From: Gemmatimonadota bacterium
GTDB taxonomy: Bacteria > Gemmatimonadota > Gemmatimonadetes > Longimicrobiales > Gaopeijiaceae
Direction of reading: 5' to 3'
Assembly: GCA_030827315.1 (NCBI GenBank)
Contig: JAURER010000008.1
Coordinates: 1 to 64,000 of the forward strand
DNA: 64,000 nt
The notes under the pieces were generated by a model, which saw only the letters and a list, made by a program, of their open reading frames with translations, had not been told where the DNA came from and did not search any database. Both the position numbers and the translations under genes were made by a program. Shown piece by piece: positions 10,901-20,316 of the stretch. The number at the start of each line of letters is the position of its first letter. Position 1 is the first letter of the stretch.

Positions 10901-11187
10901 GCGAGCGCACCTACGGAGTGCACGTCCTGGTCGTCGAAGACCGCCCGCCAGGTGATCCCGCCGTCTTCGGTCTTCCACAGACCGCCGGACGCCGCACCGG
11001 CGTAGTACGTCAGCGGGTCACCGACCACGCCCGCGACGGATGCGACGCGGTTGCCTACCACGCCGATGTGTCTGAACTCGAGCGAGGCCAGCTGCTGCGC
11101 CGGAACCTGCGCCTGAAGGGGAGTCGAGGCGAGCGTCGCGACGAACGCGATCGTCGCCGCCCGGGTGCGGTAGGTGGAGCCTAGCAT
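7966..11187 (-). CDS. VPS10/sortilin-type BNR-repeat beta-propeller protein (secreted, glycosyl-hydrolase-like annotation)
   Basis: Start MLGSTYRTRAATIAFVATLAS; many SxDxGxTW Asp-box repeats (KTEDGGITW, RSQDGGESW, RTKDGGETW, MSRDGGDSW). Confidence 0.85.
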   Translation of the reverse strand: MLGSTYRTRAATIAFVATLASTPLQAQVPAQQLASLEFRHIGVVGNRVASVAGVVGDPLTYYAGAASGGLWKTEDGGITWRAVFDDQDVHSVGALAVSMSDPQIVWAGTGEPHIRSNVTLGDGVYRSQDGGESWEHMGLDAIGRVSRIVIHPTDPDIVYVGALGHAHGPQRERGVFRTKDGGETWEHVLFADENTGASSVVMDPNNPRILFAGLWTVVFNTWGRESGGPGSGIYMSRDGGDSWTKLEGRGLPTLPVGKVDVCMSKANSRRVYALIETGDGVPWKGQETESGEFWRSDDGGNNWELVNFSRDLGGRTGYYNNCRVLPDDENEIFFLTAALSRSWDGGLTYVNHEGSQRPGGDYHDLWVDPENGDRLVIGNDQGVHISNNRGETYHRVELPISQMYHVTADNAIPYNVMGNRQDGPSYRGPSNTLYGTGPGSIPRGDWHAVGGGESGFATPDPTDPDIVWSSASGSGARGGIVVRHNERTRQFRNVEVWPESTGGWSAEELRYRFQWTFPLLVSPHDHNTLYVTSQHVHRTRNGGQSWDVISPDLTTNNKARQGVSGGLTPDNIGVEYCCVIYAFDESPVQPGVFYAGSNDGKVHVSRDDGRTWQDVTGNIPDMPVDGVVRGIDASKWDAGKAYMAVEAHQVGDFAPYVYRTEDYGQSWTKITNGIDDHILSFTRSIQEDPVRPGLVYLGTENRVYVSFDDGNRWQALVNNMPPSPVYGIVVQEHFNDLVIGTYGRGFWIVDDITPLQQLTDEVRRSAAHIFEPRDAYRFNERTTPAEQTIDNSAGENPPNAAFINYWIGDANVGARASVVITDDRGAVVRTLRAPTRPGINRVFWNFEGEPSTPIERRVAPLYADWVDYGPDRVRVQGGMSLRHPPGSYTVTLQVGDEEFSTGLTVLKDPNSEGTLADIQAQLALMKELRNDYDAAADAINRIEWVRRQLYDLVDVLDSQGGADDLIEGAGELDASLIAIESELTQLQTTGTGQDGVRYPAKIVEKLRHLAGGVGTADFRPTDQQGEVHVLLRELLMESRDQLDALLAGELAAFNQLLRDRGLNPLISDHQQTP

Positions 11188-11307
11188 TTCGTTCCTGCCA
11201 ACGTGAGAGTGCGCGCCACGGCGATGTCGGACGGGTCCTGCCGGGGTCAATTGGCGCGGGCCGCTCCGTGCCCGCAAGCACCACGCGCAACCTTTCGTGG
11301 CGGAACT

Positions 11308-11333
11308 CGACCGACGCCCCACGGCGTCGGTCG
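11308..11333 (-). terminator. Hairpin just downstream of ggt
   Basis: Perfect 11-bp stem CGACCGACGCC-CCAC-GGCGTCGGTCG adjacent to the ggt stop; no clear T tract. Confidence 0.4.
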
Positions 11334-11335
11334 GG

Positions 11336-13012
11336 TCAGCGCCCGCTCGGTCCCCGTGCCGACCCTTCCCAGTCGGGATCGGCTGCCCCGACCCACGTCT
11401 TCGTGGCCGGGTCGAACTGGATGCCGTGGACGCGTCCGAACGAGCCCGAGCGGGGCACCGGCGTGACCTGGAGGCCGAGCGCTCGCATCTCCTCGAGCTC
11501 GGCCGGACTCCATCCGTCCCCGTCGGTGATCTCCGCGAGGAGTCCGTTGCCACCGGATCCGCCCGCGACGCGGGGTTCCGCGAGGGCGTCCGGCAGCGGC
11601 ATGCCGAAGTCGATCACGCGCGTGATCGCGTGCACCACCGCGGGCGGGATCATGCCACCCCCGGCCGCGCCGAGGACGAGTACCACTTCGCCGTCCTTGA
11701 GCACCATCAGGGGGCAGATGTTCGACCGGGCCCGCATCCCGGGCTCGGTCATCGACCCGAGGTACCCCCCCAGCGTGGACGCGTAGAGGAAGCCGAGCCC
11801 CGGGGTCACGACCTTCGAGCCCATGTTCGGGCCGAGCGTCTGCGTCAGGGATACGAACATTCCGTTCGCGTCCGCGGTGGACAGGTGCGTCGTGTGGCCC
11901 ATGTGGTCGTCGCGCGGCCCCAGCGGGGGGAGCGGGAGTTCCCCGCCCGCGGGCGGACGCCCCGGCGCGGCGATCTCGGCGGCGAGGCGTGCGGCGTACT
12001 CCTTCGACGTGGCACGGGTCGCTGCGGTGTCGGACCCGAGCACGGCGAGTTCGCGCTGGGCCATCTGCAGGGCCTGGCCCGTGACCGCGAACCACTCGGC
12101 TTCGCTCATGGAGCGGGGATCGAAGTTTTCCATGACGTGCAGCGCCTGGATCGACAGGACGCCCGCGGCAGGCACGTCCGTGCCCACGATCTCGTACCCG
12201 CGATAGCTCCCGCGCACGATGCGGTTGTCTTCGGCGACGTACTGGGCCAGGTCCTCGAGGTCGATCGTGGCCCCGTTGGCGGCGAAGTCGGCCGCCATCG
12301 CCCGTGCGATCTCACCGCGGTAGAAGACGTCGCGGCCACCGACCATGATCTTCTTCAGCGTCTCGGCATGGTCGGGCTGCACCAGGACCTCACCGGCCCG
12401 GTACGGTGATCCGTCGCCCTTGTAGTACGCGGCGGCGGTTCCAGGGAACTGCAGCGCTTCCTCCGCGCCGGAGGCCTGGCGCTCGGCGTCCCCGGGCAGC
12501 AGCCGGAAGCCGTGTTCCGCGTAGTCGATGGCCGGCTGCATGACCTGGGCCAGTGACAGCGATCCATACTCCTCGTGCAGTCGGAGGAGGCCGGCGGTCG
12601 CGCCGGGAATCCCGATTACGGCGTAGCCGAAGGACGCCCGGGGCGCGGTCGCGTAGTCGTAGTCCCACGGCGCCTGCGTCGTGCCGTCGATGCCGTGGAA
12701 CGCGCCGTCGGGGGTCCGCACCAGGATCTGGTTGCGTCCGCCGATGGAGTTCATGGTCGGCTCGACGACCGCGATCGCGAATGCCGCGGCGACCGCCGCG
12801 TCCGCCGCGTTGCCGCCGAGCTCCAGCATGCGGACCCCCGCCTCGGTGGCGAGCGGGTGCGCGGCACTCACCATGCCGGCGTCGGAGCGCCCGCGCTGGA
12901 GCGTGCTCTGCGCCCCGACGTCGACGGGACCGGACGACAGCCCGAAGGCCAGCGCCACGAGCGTGGCGAGACGGGAAAGGGTTCGGACCGGGTAGCATGA
13001 AAGCCTGGACAT
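11336..13012 (-). CDS. ggt: Gamma-glutamyltransferase family protein
   Basis: GGNAADAAVAAAFAIAVVEP motif; HTTHLSTADANGMFVSLTQ catalytic Thr region; signal peptide. Confidence 0.88.
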   Translation of the reverse strand: MSRLSCYPVRTLSRLATLVALAFGLSSGPVDVGAQSTLQRGRSDAGMVSAAHPLATEAGVRMLELGGNAADAAVAAAFAIAVVEPTMNSIGGRNQILVRTPDGAFHGIDGTTQAPWDYDYATAPRASFGYAVIGIPGATAGLLRLHEEYGSLSLAQVMQPAIDYAEHGFRLLPGDAERQASGAEEALQFPGTAAAYYKGDGSPYRAGEVLVQPDHAETLKKIMVGGRDVFYRGEIARAMAADFAANGATIDLEDLAQYVAEDNRIVRGSYRGYEIVGTDVPAAGVLSIQALHVMENFDPRSMSEAEWFAVTGQALQMAQRELAVLGSDTAATRATSKEYAARLAAEIAAPGRPPAGGELPLPPLGPRDDHMGHTTHLSTADANGMFVSLTQTLGPNMGSKVVTPGLGFLYASTLGGYLGSMTEPGMRARSNICPLMVLKDGEVVLVLGAAGGGMIPPAVVHAITRVIDFGMPLPDALAEPRVAGGSGGNGLLAEITDGDGWSPAELEEMRALGLQVTPVPRSGSFGRVHGIQFDPATKTWVGAADPDWEGSARGPSGR

Positions 13013-13157
13013 GCGTTCCTCGATGGGTGACGGTGACGGACCCGCCCAGTCTAATGAACACGGCCGGGGCCGGCACGGGGATCACGCGTGGCTACCGCCG
13101 GGATCGCCCGCACCGTATGATGGCCGCCCACCCGAACCCCTCCGGAGGCGTGACCCC

Positions 13158-14462
13158 GTGATCGAAGACCGCGTGCGTGCAGCCGTGGGGCTCTGTCTGC
13201 TGGTCGCGGTCGCCTGGGCCCTCTCGTCCGATCGCCGAAGCGTGTCGTGGCGTCTGGTGGCGTGGGGGATCGGGCTGCAGATCGGCTTCGCGCTCCTGGT
13301 GCTCCGGACGTCTGTCGGCGTCGCGGCGTTCGACGCGATCAACCACGTGGTGCATGCGGTGCTGGGCTACGGGGAGCAGGGGAGCAGATTCGTCTTCGGC
13401 AACCTCGTCTCGAGCCAGGTCCCCGTGGGTTCGCAGGACGCGGCGGGCGGCTTCGTCGCCTCGGCCGACCGGGTCGCGAGCACCGGCGCGTTCTTCGCCT
13501 TCCGGATCCTGCCGAACATCATCTTCATCGCCTCGCTCATGACCGTCCTGTACCACCTCGGGATCATGCAGAGGGTGGTGCGGGGCGCGGCGTGGGTGAT
13601 GCAGCGCACCATGCGGACGTCGGGGGCCGAGACGCTGTGTACGGCCTCGAACATCTTCGTGGGCATGATGGAGTCGCCCCTGGTGGTCAAGCCGTACGTG
13701 GAGCGGATGACCGAATCCGAGATGATGGCCGTCATGACCGCCGGACTCGCGACGATCTCGGGCACGGTCCTGGCCGCCTACGCGGCGATGATGCTGCCGT
13801 TCGCCCCCGACGCCGCGGGCCACCTCGTCGCCGCATCGATCATGTCGGCGCCCGCCGCGCTCGTCATGGCGAAGCTGCTCGTTCCGGAGACCGGGGAACC
13901 GGTGACCGCCGGCCGGCTGACCGAGGACGTCGCGACGTCCGACGTGAACGTCATCGACGCGGCGGCGCGCGGGGCCGGAGAGGGCCTTCGGCTGGCTCTG
14001 GTCGTGGGCGCCATGCTCATCGCGTTCATTGCGCTGGTTTCGATGCTGAACGGCGTCATCGGCTGGGCGGGCGGCTTCTTCGGTCTTCCCGGCCTCACGC
14101 TCGAGGGCATCCTGGGCGCCGTGCTCGCCCCGGTGGCATGGCTCCTGGGAATCCCGTGGGCGGATGCCGGCCTTATCGGCCGCACCATCGGAGTCGATCT
14201 CGTGCTGAATGAGTTCGTAGCCTACGCGCAGCTGTCCGGGCAGCTGGCGGCCGGTGCGGTCGCGGACCCGCGATCGCTCGTCGTCGGGATCTACGCGCTG
14301 ACGACGTTCGCGAACTTCGGCTCCGTCGCCATGACGATCGCCGGACTTGGGGAGATCGCTCCTTCCCGACGTCACGACCTGGCGCGCCTCGGGCTTCGTG
14401 CCATGGGCGCGGGGCTCATGGCGTCCCTGATGACGGCCGCGGTGGCGGGAATGCTGGTCTGA
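13158..14462 (+). CDS. NupC-type concentrative nucleoside transporter
   Basis: GTG start with upstream GGAGG; GAETLCTASNIFVGMMESPLVVKPY and NEFVAYAQLS motifs of the CNT family. Confidence 0.85.
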   Translation: MIEDRVRAAVGLCLLVAVAWALSSDRRSVSWRLVAWGIGLQIGFALLVLRTSVGVAAFDAINHVVHAVLGYGEQGSRFVFGNLVSSQVPVGSQDAAGGFVASADRVASTGAFFAFRILPNIIFIASLMTVLYHLGIMQRVVRGAAWVMQRTMRTSGAETLCTASNIFVGMMESPLVVKPYVERMTESEMMAVMTAGLATISGTVLAAYAAMMLPFAPDAAGHLVAASIMSAPAALVMAKLLVPETGEPVTAGRLTEDVATSDVNVIDAAARGAGEGLRLALVVGAMLIAFIALVSMLNGVIGWAGGFFGLPGLTLEGILGAVLAPVAWLLGIPWADAGLIGRTIGVDLVLNEFVAYAQLSGQLAAGAVADPRSLVVGIYALTTFANFGSVAMTIAGLGEIAPSRRHDLARLGLRAMGAGLMASLMTAAVAGMLV

Positions 14463-14529
14463 AGCGACCTTGTCGGACCTCGGACGGCACCTGCGCCGCC
14501 GAAACGTCGAGCTTCGAATCGTTCCGCCC

Positions 14530-14928
14530 ATGTCCGAACCCAGAAAGCGCCTCATCGTCGTGGGAGACCGCGTCCTGATCCAGCCCGAGGAGGGCGAGGA
14601 CCGCACGCACGTGGGTCTCTACCTGCCTCGCACCGCGGTCGACAATCAGGCGGTGCAGGGCGGGAAGGTGGTGGCTACCGGCCCGGGCAACGCCGTCTCC
14701 GCGCCCACGGAGCTCGACGACGAACCGTGGAAGATCGGCGGGTCCCCGGGGGAGCCGCGATACGTGCCGCTGCAGGCCCGTATCGGGGATTACGCGATCT
14801 TCTTCCGGCGCGCCGCCGTGGAGATCACCTTCGAGGGCGAGCGGTATCTCGTGGTGCCGCAGGCGGCGATTCTGACCTTGGTCCGGGAAGAGGACGACAT
14901 CGACGTCGAGGATCTGCTCGGTCTCTGA
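14530..14928 (+). CDS. GroES-like co-chaperonin
   Basis: RLIVVGDRVLIQPEEGEDRTHVGLYLPRTA and C-terminal GDYAIFFRRAAVEITFEGERYLVVPQAAIL resemble GroES, although the sequence is divergent and carries an insert. Confidence 0.65.
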   Translation: MSEPRKRLIVVGDRVLIQPEEGEDRTHVGLYLPRTAVDNQAVQGGKVVATGPGNAVSAPTELDDEPWKIGGSPGEPRYVPLQARIGDYAIFFRRAAVEITFEGERYLVVPQAAILTLVREEDDIDVEDLLGL

Positions 14929-14932
14929 CCGG

Positions 14933-16531
14933 GTGGCTCTTTTTCACGCCGCGATGGGCCGGGGTTCGTCAGGCGGGCGACGCCGACGGCGCGGTGCGCG
15001 CGGTGCGCGCGGAGGCGCGGAGCGGACGCGGCGGGTCGATCTCGAGCGGTACCGGTCGATCATCGGCGACTTCGCGCGTTTCAGCGCCATCGCCGAGACG
15101 CCGGAACCTACGGTCTTCCGGATCCGCCGAGGACGGGTCCCCGAGGCCGAGCTTCTGGAGCGCCTGACGGCCAAGGGGTTTCGCACGTGTCCGCTCGAGG
15201 GTTTGCCGGGCTTCCACCGCGTCGAGGAGGGCCCGGGGTCGCTGGCGCTCACGGAGGAGCACTGGCTCGGGCTCCTGTACGTCCAGCAGGCGTCGACGGG
15301 CGTCGCGGCTCCCGCCATCGGACCTCGTCCCGGCGAGCGGGTGCTCGACCTTTGTTCGGCGCCGGGCGGCAAGACGACGCACATGGCCGACCTCATGGGA
15401 GACACGGGCTGTCTGGTGGCGTCCGAGATCAGCGAGAGCCGCATCCGCGGCCTGCTGGGCAACGTGTACAGGCTGGGGCATCCGGGTGTCTTCGTCGTGG
15501 CCGGGGACGGTCGGGACTTTCCCGAGGACGTGCGGTTCGACCGCGTACTCGTGGATGCACCCTGCTCGGGAGAGGGTACGCTGCGCCGGAGGGGCGGTCA
15601 GCCCCCGAACCAGTCACCCTCCTTCGTCGGCTACGTGACCGGCGCCCAACGGGCGCTGCTCGAAAAGGCGGTGCGCGTCACGCGGCCGGGGGGCACGATC
15701 CTCTACGTGACGTGCACCTTCGCTCCCGAGGAGAACGAGGCGGTCGTCAGCGACGCGCTCGCTCGTCTCCCCGTGGACCTCGAGCCTCTCGACCTGCCCG
15801 TGCCGCATGCGCCGGGGCTCACCTCGTTCGACGGCGTGCCGTACGATGCCCGGCTCGAGGGCGCCGCGCGCATCTACCCGCACCACTTCGATTCCGGCGG
15901 ACTCTTCCTCGCTCGGCTCCGCCGGCTGGACGATGGCTCGGGGCACGGGCACGGGGCGGAGTCGGGTTGGACGCCGGTGCCGGCGGTCTTCCCCGGCGAG
16001 GATATCGATGCAGGAGCAGGCGAGGCGCTTCTGAGAGAGGGGGTCGCGGAGGTGCGCGACCGCTTCGGCGTCGACGCGGATCTGGCGGGCGTGCGGTGGA
16101 CGCTGCGGGGCGGTCGTGCGTGGATGCACACCCTCGATGCCTGGCCTCTGCCGTCGTGGACCGGCGAGGGGTGGCGGCCGATCTCGGTGGGCATCCGCGC
16201 GATCGACTTCGACAGCCGTGGCCGACCCCGACCGACCAACGACTTCCTGCGGTGGCTCGACGGGGCAGTGGGCGAGCGGGTCGTCGAGCCGACGGCGGCC
16301 GAGCTGCGGGCGCTGCTGCACCGGGAGACCGTCCCGACGGAGCTCGACGACCGCGGGCCGGTCGCGCTGGCGCACGGCGGCCACGTCATCGGGCGGGGCG
16401 CGGTCACCGTCGACGGGCTCAAGAGCGAGATCCCGCGGGCCCGGGCGGTCGACCTGCTGCGCTGTATCGGCGCAGGGGAAGAGGGGGGCGTGCGACAGGG
16501 CCCGGATCCCGACGGACTGGACGACCTCTAG
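14933..16531 (+). CDS. RsmF/NOL1-NOP2-Sun family rRNA (cytosine-C5) methyltransferase
   Basis: VLDLCSAPGGKTTHMADLM, DAPCSGEGTLRR, YVTCTFAPEENEAVV motifs and C-terminal PUA-like region. Confidence 0.88.
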   Translation: MALFHAAMGRGSSGGRRRRRGARGARGGAERTRRVDLERYRSIIGDFARFSAIAETPEPTVFRIRRGRVPEAELLERLTAKGFRTCPLEGLPGFHRVEEGPGSLALTEEHWLGLLYVQQASTGVAAPAIGPRPGERVLDLCSAPGGKTTHMADLMGDTGCLVASEISESRIRGLLGNVYRLGHPGVFVVAGDGRDFPEDVRFDRVLVDAPCSGEGTLRRRGGQPPNQSPSFVGYVTGAQRALLEKAVRVTRPGGTILYVTCTFAPEENEAVVSDALARLPVDLEPLDLPVPHAPGLTSFDGVPYDARLEGAARIYPHHFDSGGLFLARLRRLDDGSGHGHGAESGWTPVPAVFPGEDIDAGAGEALLREGVAEVRDRFGVDADLAGVRWTLRGGRAWMHTLDAWPLPSWTGEGWRPISVGIRAIDFDSRGRPRPTNDFLRWLDGAVGERVVEPTAAELRALLHRETVPTELDDRGPVALAHGGHVIGRGAVTVDGLKSEIPRARAVDLLRCIGAGEEGGVRQGPDPDGLDDL

Positions 16532-16917
16532 GGCGTCGAGCGGCGCGCGTACCAGCCGGCGAAGGCCCGGTCGGCAGGGGCCAGCGGCATCCCTTCGAGC
16601 GCTTCCGTGGTGAACCACCCCACCTCCGCGTGCTCCCGCGCGACCGGGGTGCCCGTCGCCTCGACGGCGTAGAATTCGATGACGAAGGGGGAGCCCTCGT
16701 CCTCGACGGCGAACAGTCGCGTTCCGACGCACTGGGCGCGCAGATCCAGCTCCTCCGAGAGCTCGCGGCGGGTGGCCGATTCGTGGTCCTCTCCCTCGTC
16801 GATCTTGCCGCCGGGGAACTCCCAAAGACCCCCGTGGCGCTTGTGCGCCGGGCGCAGCCCGAGGAGGAGCCGACCCTCGCGTTCGACGACGGCGGCGACG
16901 ACGCGGATCCGGCTCAC
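16528..16917 (-). CDS. NUDIX hydrolase (MutT-like)
   Basis: GTG start; GGKIDEGEDHESATRRELSEEL NUDIX box; overlaps the upstream YfcC stop by 4 nt. Confidence 0.82.
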   Translation of the reverse strand: MSRIRVVAAVVEREGRLLLGLRPAHKRHGGLWEFPGGKIDEGEDHESATRRELSEELDLRAQCVGTRLFAVEDEGSPFVIEFYAVEATGTPVAREHAEVGWFTTEALEGMPLAPADRAFAGWYARRSTP

Positions 16918-18269
16918 TGGAGCCCGATGGCGATCGCGACCGCGATCGACACGCCGCCGAGCGCCACGAGCGCCAGGTAGAGCGGGCCCGCGAAGCGCAT
17001 CCAGTGCTCGTAGCGCACGCCGGCCGAAGCGAGGATGGCCATGAGCGCCCCGTTGGTCGGCGTCACGATGTCGCACAGCCCCGCACCGTACTGGTACGCG
17101 AGGACGATCACCTGACGGGAGAGGCCGAGAAGATCGGCGAGCGGCACCAGCACGGGCATCGTCAGCACCGCCTGACCGCTGACGCTCGGAACCGGAACGT
17201 GGATGAGTGCCTGCCCGACGATCATCCCGAGGGCCGAGGCCAGACGGGGCAGGTCCTCGAGCGGCGTGAACATCGCATTGACGATCGTGTCGATGATCAA
17301 TCCCTGCTCGAGCACGGTCGAGATTGCGCGAGCGAAACCGATCAGGAGGGCGGCGTAGGCGAGCTCCCGGAAGCCCTTCACGTAGGCCTCCGCGGTGCCG
17401 GTCACGCCCATGCGCGAGACGAGCCCGACGAGAATGCCCATGATGAAGAAGGCCGCCGACATCTGATCGAAATCCCATCCCCAGGAGCGCAGCCCGACCA
17501 CCATGAGCCCGAAGGTGGCGGCCACCATGCCCAGCACGAGCCCGTCGCGCCCGGTCATCGGGTCGCCTTCACCCGCGGTCTCCACCGCACCCTGCGCCGC
17601 TCCCCGCGTCGCCTTCGCGTACCGCATCGTCGCCCCGATCCAGACCACGAGGGCCAGCACGAGGAACACGGTCCGGAAGAGGCCGCCGGAGAGGGGCTCC
17701 ACCTCGGCCGCCTTCTGAGCGATCTGCACCTGGAACGGATTGATGGGGCTGAACGCGGAACCGACGAACGCGGCGCCTGCGCTCATGGCCACTGCGACCA
17801 TCGGCGTGAATCCGAGGCGCGCGACGAGAAGCATCAGGACCGGGATGAGCGGGATGATCTCTTCCTGCATGTTCTGGACGACGCCGCCCGTGGCGAAGAA
17901 GAGCGACACCACCGGGACGATCAGGATGTCCCGCCCACGCAGGGCCCGGATGAGCGAGGGGATGGCCCGTCGGAGCGTGCCCGACTCGTCGACCACGGTG
18001 AAGGCGCCGCCGATGAGGAAGACCAGAAAGATGACCGCGCTGGCATCCGCCATCCCCATGGGCAGCGCGACCATCGCGTCGAAGAGGTTCACCGGGTCCG
18101 GGTCGACCGCGTGGTACGTGCCGGGGACCACGAGCGTGCGTGCCGTCGCGTCGTCGTAGCGCCGGTCGAACTCCCCGGCGGGGAGGACGTAGCTGGCGGC
18201 GGCGGCGAGGATCACGCAGCCGGTCAGCAGTACCAGGGGGTGGGGGACGCGCAGTCGCTTCTCGCTCAT
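16914..18269 (-). CDS. YfcC-family (C4-dicarboxylate/basic amino-acid type) transporter
   Basis: MSEKRLRVPHPLVLLTGCVILAAAASYVLPAGEFDR N-terminus; about 12 TM; GPLYLALVALGGVSIAVAIAIGLQ end. Confidence 0.78.
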   Translation of the reverse strand: MSEKRLRVPHPLVLLTGCVILAAAASYVLPAGEFDRRYDDATARTLVVPGTYHAVDPDPVNLFDAMVALPMGMADASAVIFLVFLIGGAFTVVDESGTLRRAIPSLIRALRGRDILIVPVVSLFFATGGVVQNMQEEIIPLIPVLMLLVARLGFTPMVAVAMSAGAAFVGSAFSPINPFQVQIAQKAAEVEPLSGGLFRTVFLVLALVVWIGATMRYAKATRGAAQGAVETAGEGDPMTGRDGLVLGMVAATFGLMVVGLRSWGWDFDQMSAAFFIMGILVGLVSRMGVTGTAEAYVKGFRELAYAALLIGFARAISTVLEQGLIIDTIVNAMFTPLEDLPRLASALGMIVGQALIHVPVPSVSGQAVLTMPVLVPLADLLGLSRQVIVLAYQYGAGLCDIVTPTNGALMAILASAGVRYEHWMRFAGPLYLALVALGGVSIAVAIAIGLQ

Positions 18270-19219
18270 CGCGGAGCCTCGGGCGGGGGGAGGGGAAGCG
18301 CCGCGTCCAGGGCGCGCAGCGCGGCCAGCACGGTTCGGGCCGCGCCGACGAAGTCCGCGGGGTTCACCGCCTCGAAGTCGTCCGTGGGGCGGTGGTAGTC
18401 GGGGTGATCCTCGACGCCGAAGTAGACGAAGGGGATCCCCGCGGCGTGGAAGGCTCCGTGATCGGACTGCGTCGTCCAGTCGTCGCCTTCGGGGGCGTCG
18501 GGGCGGTCGTGGCCCAGGCGGAGCGCCAGAGGCGCCCGGTCCGCTACGCTCTCGAGCACGGGGCGGAGCGCCGGAGTGTGGAAGGCGCCGCCCGCCCAGA
18601 GGACCCCCTCGGCGCGGGCGACCATGTCGAGGTTCACGTTCAGGGCGATGTCGGCGAGCGGCACGGGCGGTTCCGCCACGAAGTGGCGCGCGCCCCTGAG
18701 GCCACCCTCTTCGGCGTCGAAGAGGACCAGGATCACGGGATGGTGCGCGGGCTCGGACCTCAGCACCCGCGCGATTTCGAGCGCCATGGCCGTGCCGGAC
18801 GCGTTGTCGTCCGCCCCGTTGTAGATCTGGCCGTCGCGGACCCCGACGTGGTCGTAATGTGCGGAGAGGACGATGTAGGGGGACGAAACCGCTCCGGGGA
18901 GGAGCGCCACGAGGTTCACGCCGGTCCCGCGGCCCTCGGGCAGTTCGAAGGCCGCGTCGAAGTTCGTCCCCAGGGGCTCGATGCGGGCCTCTGCCAGTCT
19001 CCCCGCGAGGAAGCGCCGTGCACGGGCTCCCCCCTCCGTTCCGGCCGCCCGACCCTCCATCGAGTCGTGCGCCAGCACGGACAGCGTCGTCAGGAGGCGG
19101 ACCGAGTCGAGCGCGACAACGGTCTGCGAAACGGTTTCGGCGTCACCACGGAGGCCGAGCGAGGCGCCGAGCACGGCGACGGAGCCGGTCACGACCAGCG
19201 CGAGGGTGCGGATTTTCAT
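18266..19219 (-). CDS. M28-family zinc peptidase
   Basis: YIVLSAHYDHVG, YNGADDNASGTAMALE, VLFDAEEGGLRGARHF metal-ligand motifs; 4-nt overlap with downstream transporter. Confidence 0.87.
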   Translation of the reverse strand: MKIRTLALVVTGSVAVLGASLGLRGDAETVSQTVVALDSVRLLTTLSVLAHDSMEGRAAGTEGGARARRFLAGRLAEARIEPLGTNFDAAFELPEGRGTGVNLVALLPGAVSSPYIVLSAHYDHVGVRDGQIYNGADDNASGTAMALEIARVLRSEPAHHPVILVLFDAEEGGLRGARHFVAEPPVPLADIALNVNLDMVARAEGVLWAGGAFHTPALRPVLESVADRAPLALRLGHDRPDAPEGDDWTTQSDHGAFHAAGIPFVYFGVEDHPDYHRPTDDFEAVNPADFVGAARTVLAALRALDAALPLPPPEAPR

Positions 19220-19338
19220 GGCCGCCAGGTTGGCGTCGTCGCCGCAGATCCGCCAGCCCGGGTGGTGTCGGGTCGCCTTCCCGCGTTCTGCGGCGTAGCT
19301 TTTCGGAGCCTGGAAAACACCAGCGGAGATCGAACCGC

Positions 19339-20295
19339 GTGTGTGACGACCGACTCAGTCGACGTGACTTCGTCCGGACCTCGGCCTCGTGTGCGGCGCA
19401 CGTCGGCCTCATGTCGGTCTTTCCCTTCGCACGGGGTCGTGCCGCGTGGAGCGCGCAAGAGCGCTTCCCGGTCGTGTCCCGCGCGCCGTGGGGGCGCATC
19501 GAGCGCGTGGCCAATGGCATCTGGGCGCTCGTCTCCACCCCTCTCGAGGATCGCACCACGCTGTGCAACGGCGGCATCGTGGCCGGTCGCAACGGCGTCG
19601 TCGTCGTCGAGGCGTTCGGGTCCAACGAGGGTGCCCTGTGGATGGCCGAGGAAGCGACGCGCCTCGTCGGGCGTCCGCCGACGCACGTGGTGCTGACGCA
19701 CTACCACGGCGACCACACCGGGGGCCTGCGGGGGGCGCGGGCCACGGGGGCCCCGGCCGTCCTCGCGACCGGGAGCACCCGGGATGCGATTCGCGCCACC
19801 CGTGACGCTCCCGTCGAGATCCTGGATCGCGTGACGGTCCTCGACCACATCCGGCCCACGGAGATCGACCTCGGAGACCGCTCTCTCATCGTCGTTCCGC
19901 GTCGGGGCCACACGGCCTCCGACGTCACCATCGAGGTGACGGACCCCGCCGTGGTCTTCTGCGGCGATCTCGTGTGGAACGGGATGTTCCCGAATTACGT
20001 CGACGCCAGCCCCTCGCGACTCTCGCAGGCCGTGCGCCTCCTGCGGGCCGGCAGCGCGTCCACCTTCGTGCCGGGGCACGGCGCCCTGGCCGGTCCCGAA
20101 GACGTCGACCGGTACATCGACCTGCTGGACGACGTGGAGGCCGCGGCGCGCCGCGCCATGGAGCGCGGACTCACCGCCGAGGAGGCGGGGGCCGAGTACC
20201 GGCTTCCCGCCGGGATGGCGCAGTGGGTGCTCTTCAACCCCGCCTATTTCGAGCGCGCCATCGGGGCGTGGATGGCGGAGTTCCGGAATCCGTGA
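19339..20295 (+). CDS. Tat-exported MBL-fold metallo-hydrolase
   Basis: GTG start VCDDRLSRRDFVRTSASC (twin-arginine); HVVLTHYHGDHTGG (HxHxDH), GHTASD, FCGDL, VPGHG motifs. Confidence 0.8.
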   Translation: MCDDRLSRRDFVRTSASCAAHVGLMSVFPFARGRAAWSAQERFPVVSRAPWGRIERVANGIWALVSTPLEDRTTLCNGGIVAGRNGVVVVEAFGSNEGALWMAEEATRLVGRPPTHVVLTHYHGDHTGGLRGARATGAPAVLATGSTRDAIRATRDAPVEILDRVTVLDHIRPTEIDLGDRSLIVVPRRGHTASDVTIEVTDPAVVFCGDLVWNGMFPNYVDASPSRLSQAVRLLRAGSASTFVPGHGALAGPEDVDRYIDLLDDVEAAARRAMERGLTAEEAGAEYRLPAGMAQWVLFNPAYFERAIGAWMAEFRNP

Positions 20296-20316
20296 GACGT
20301 CGAGCCGCCTCCGACC

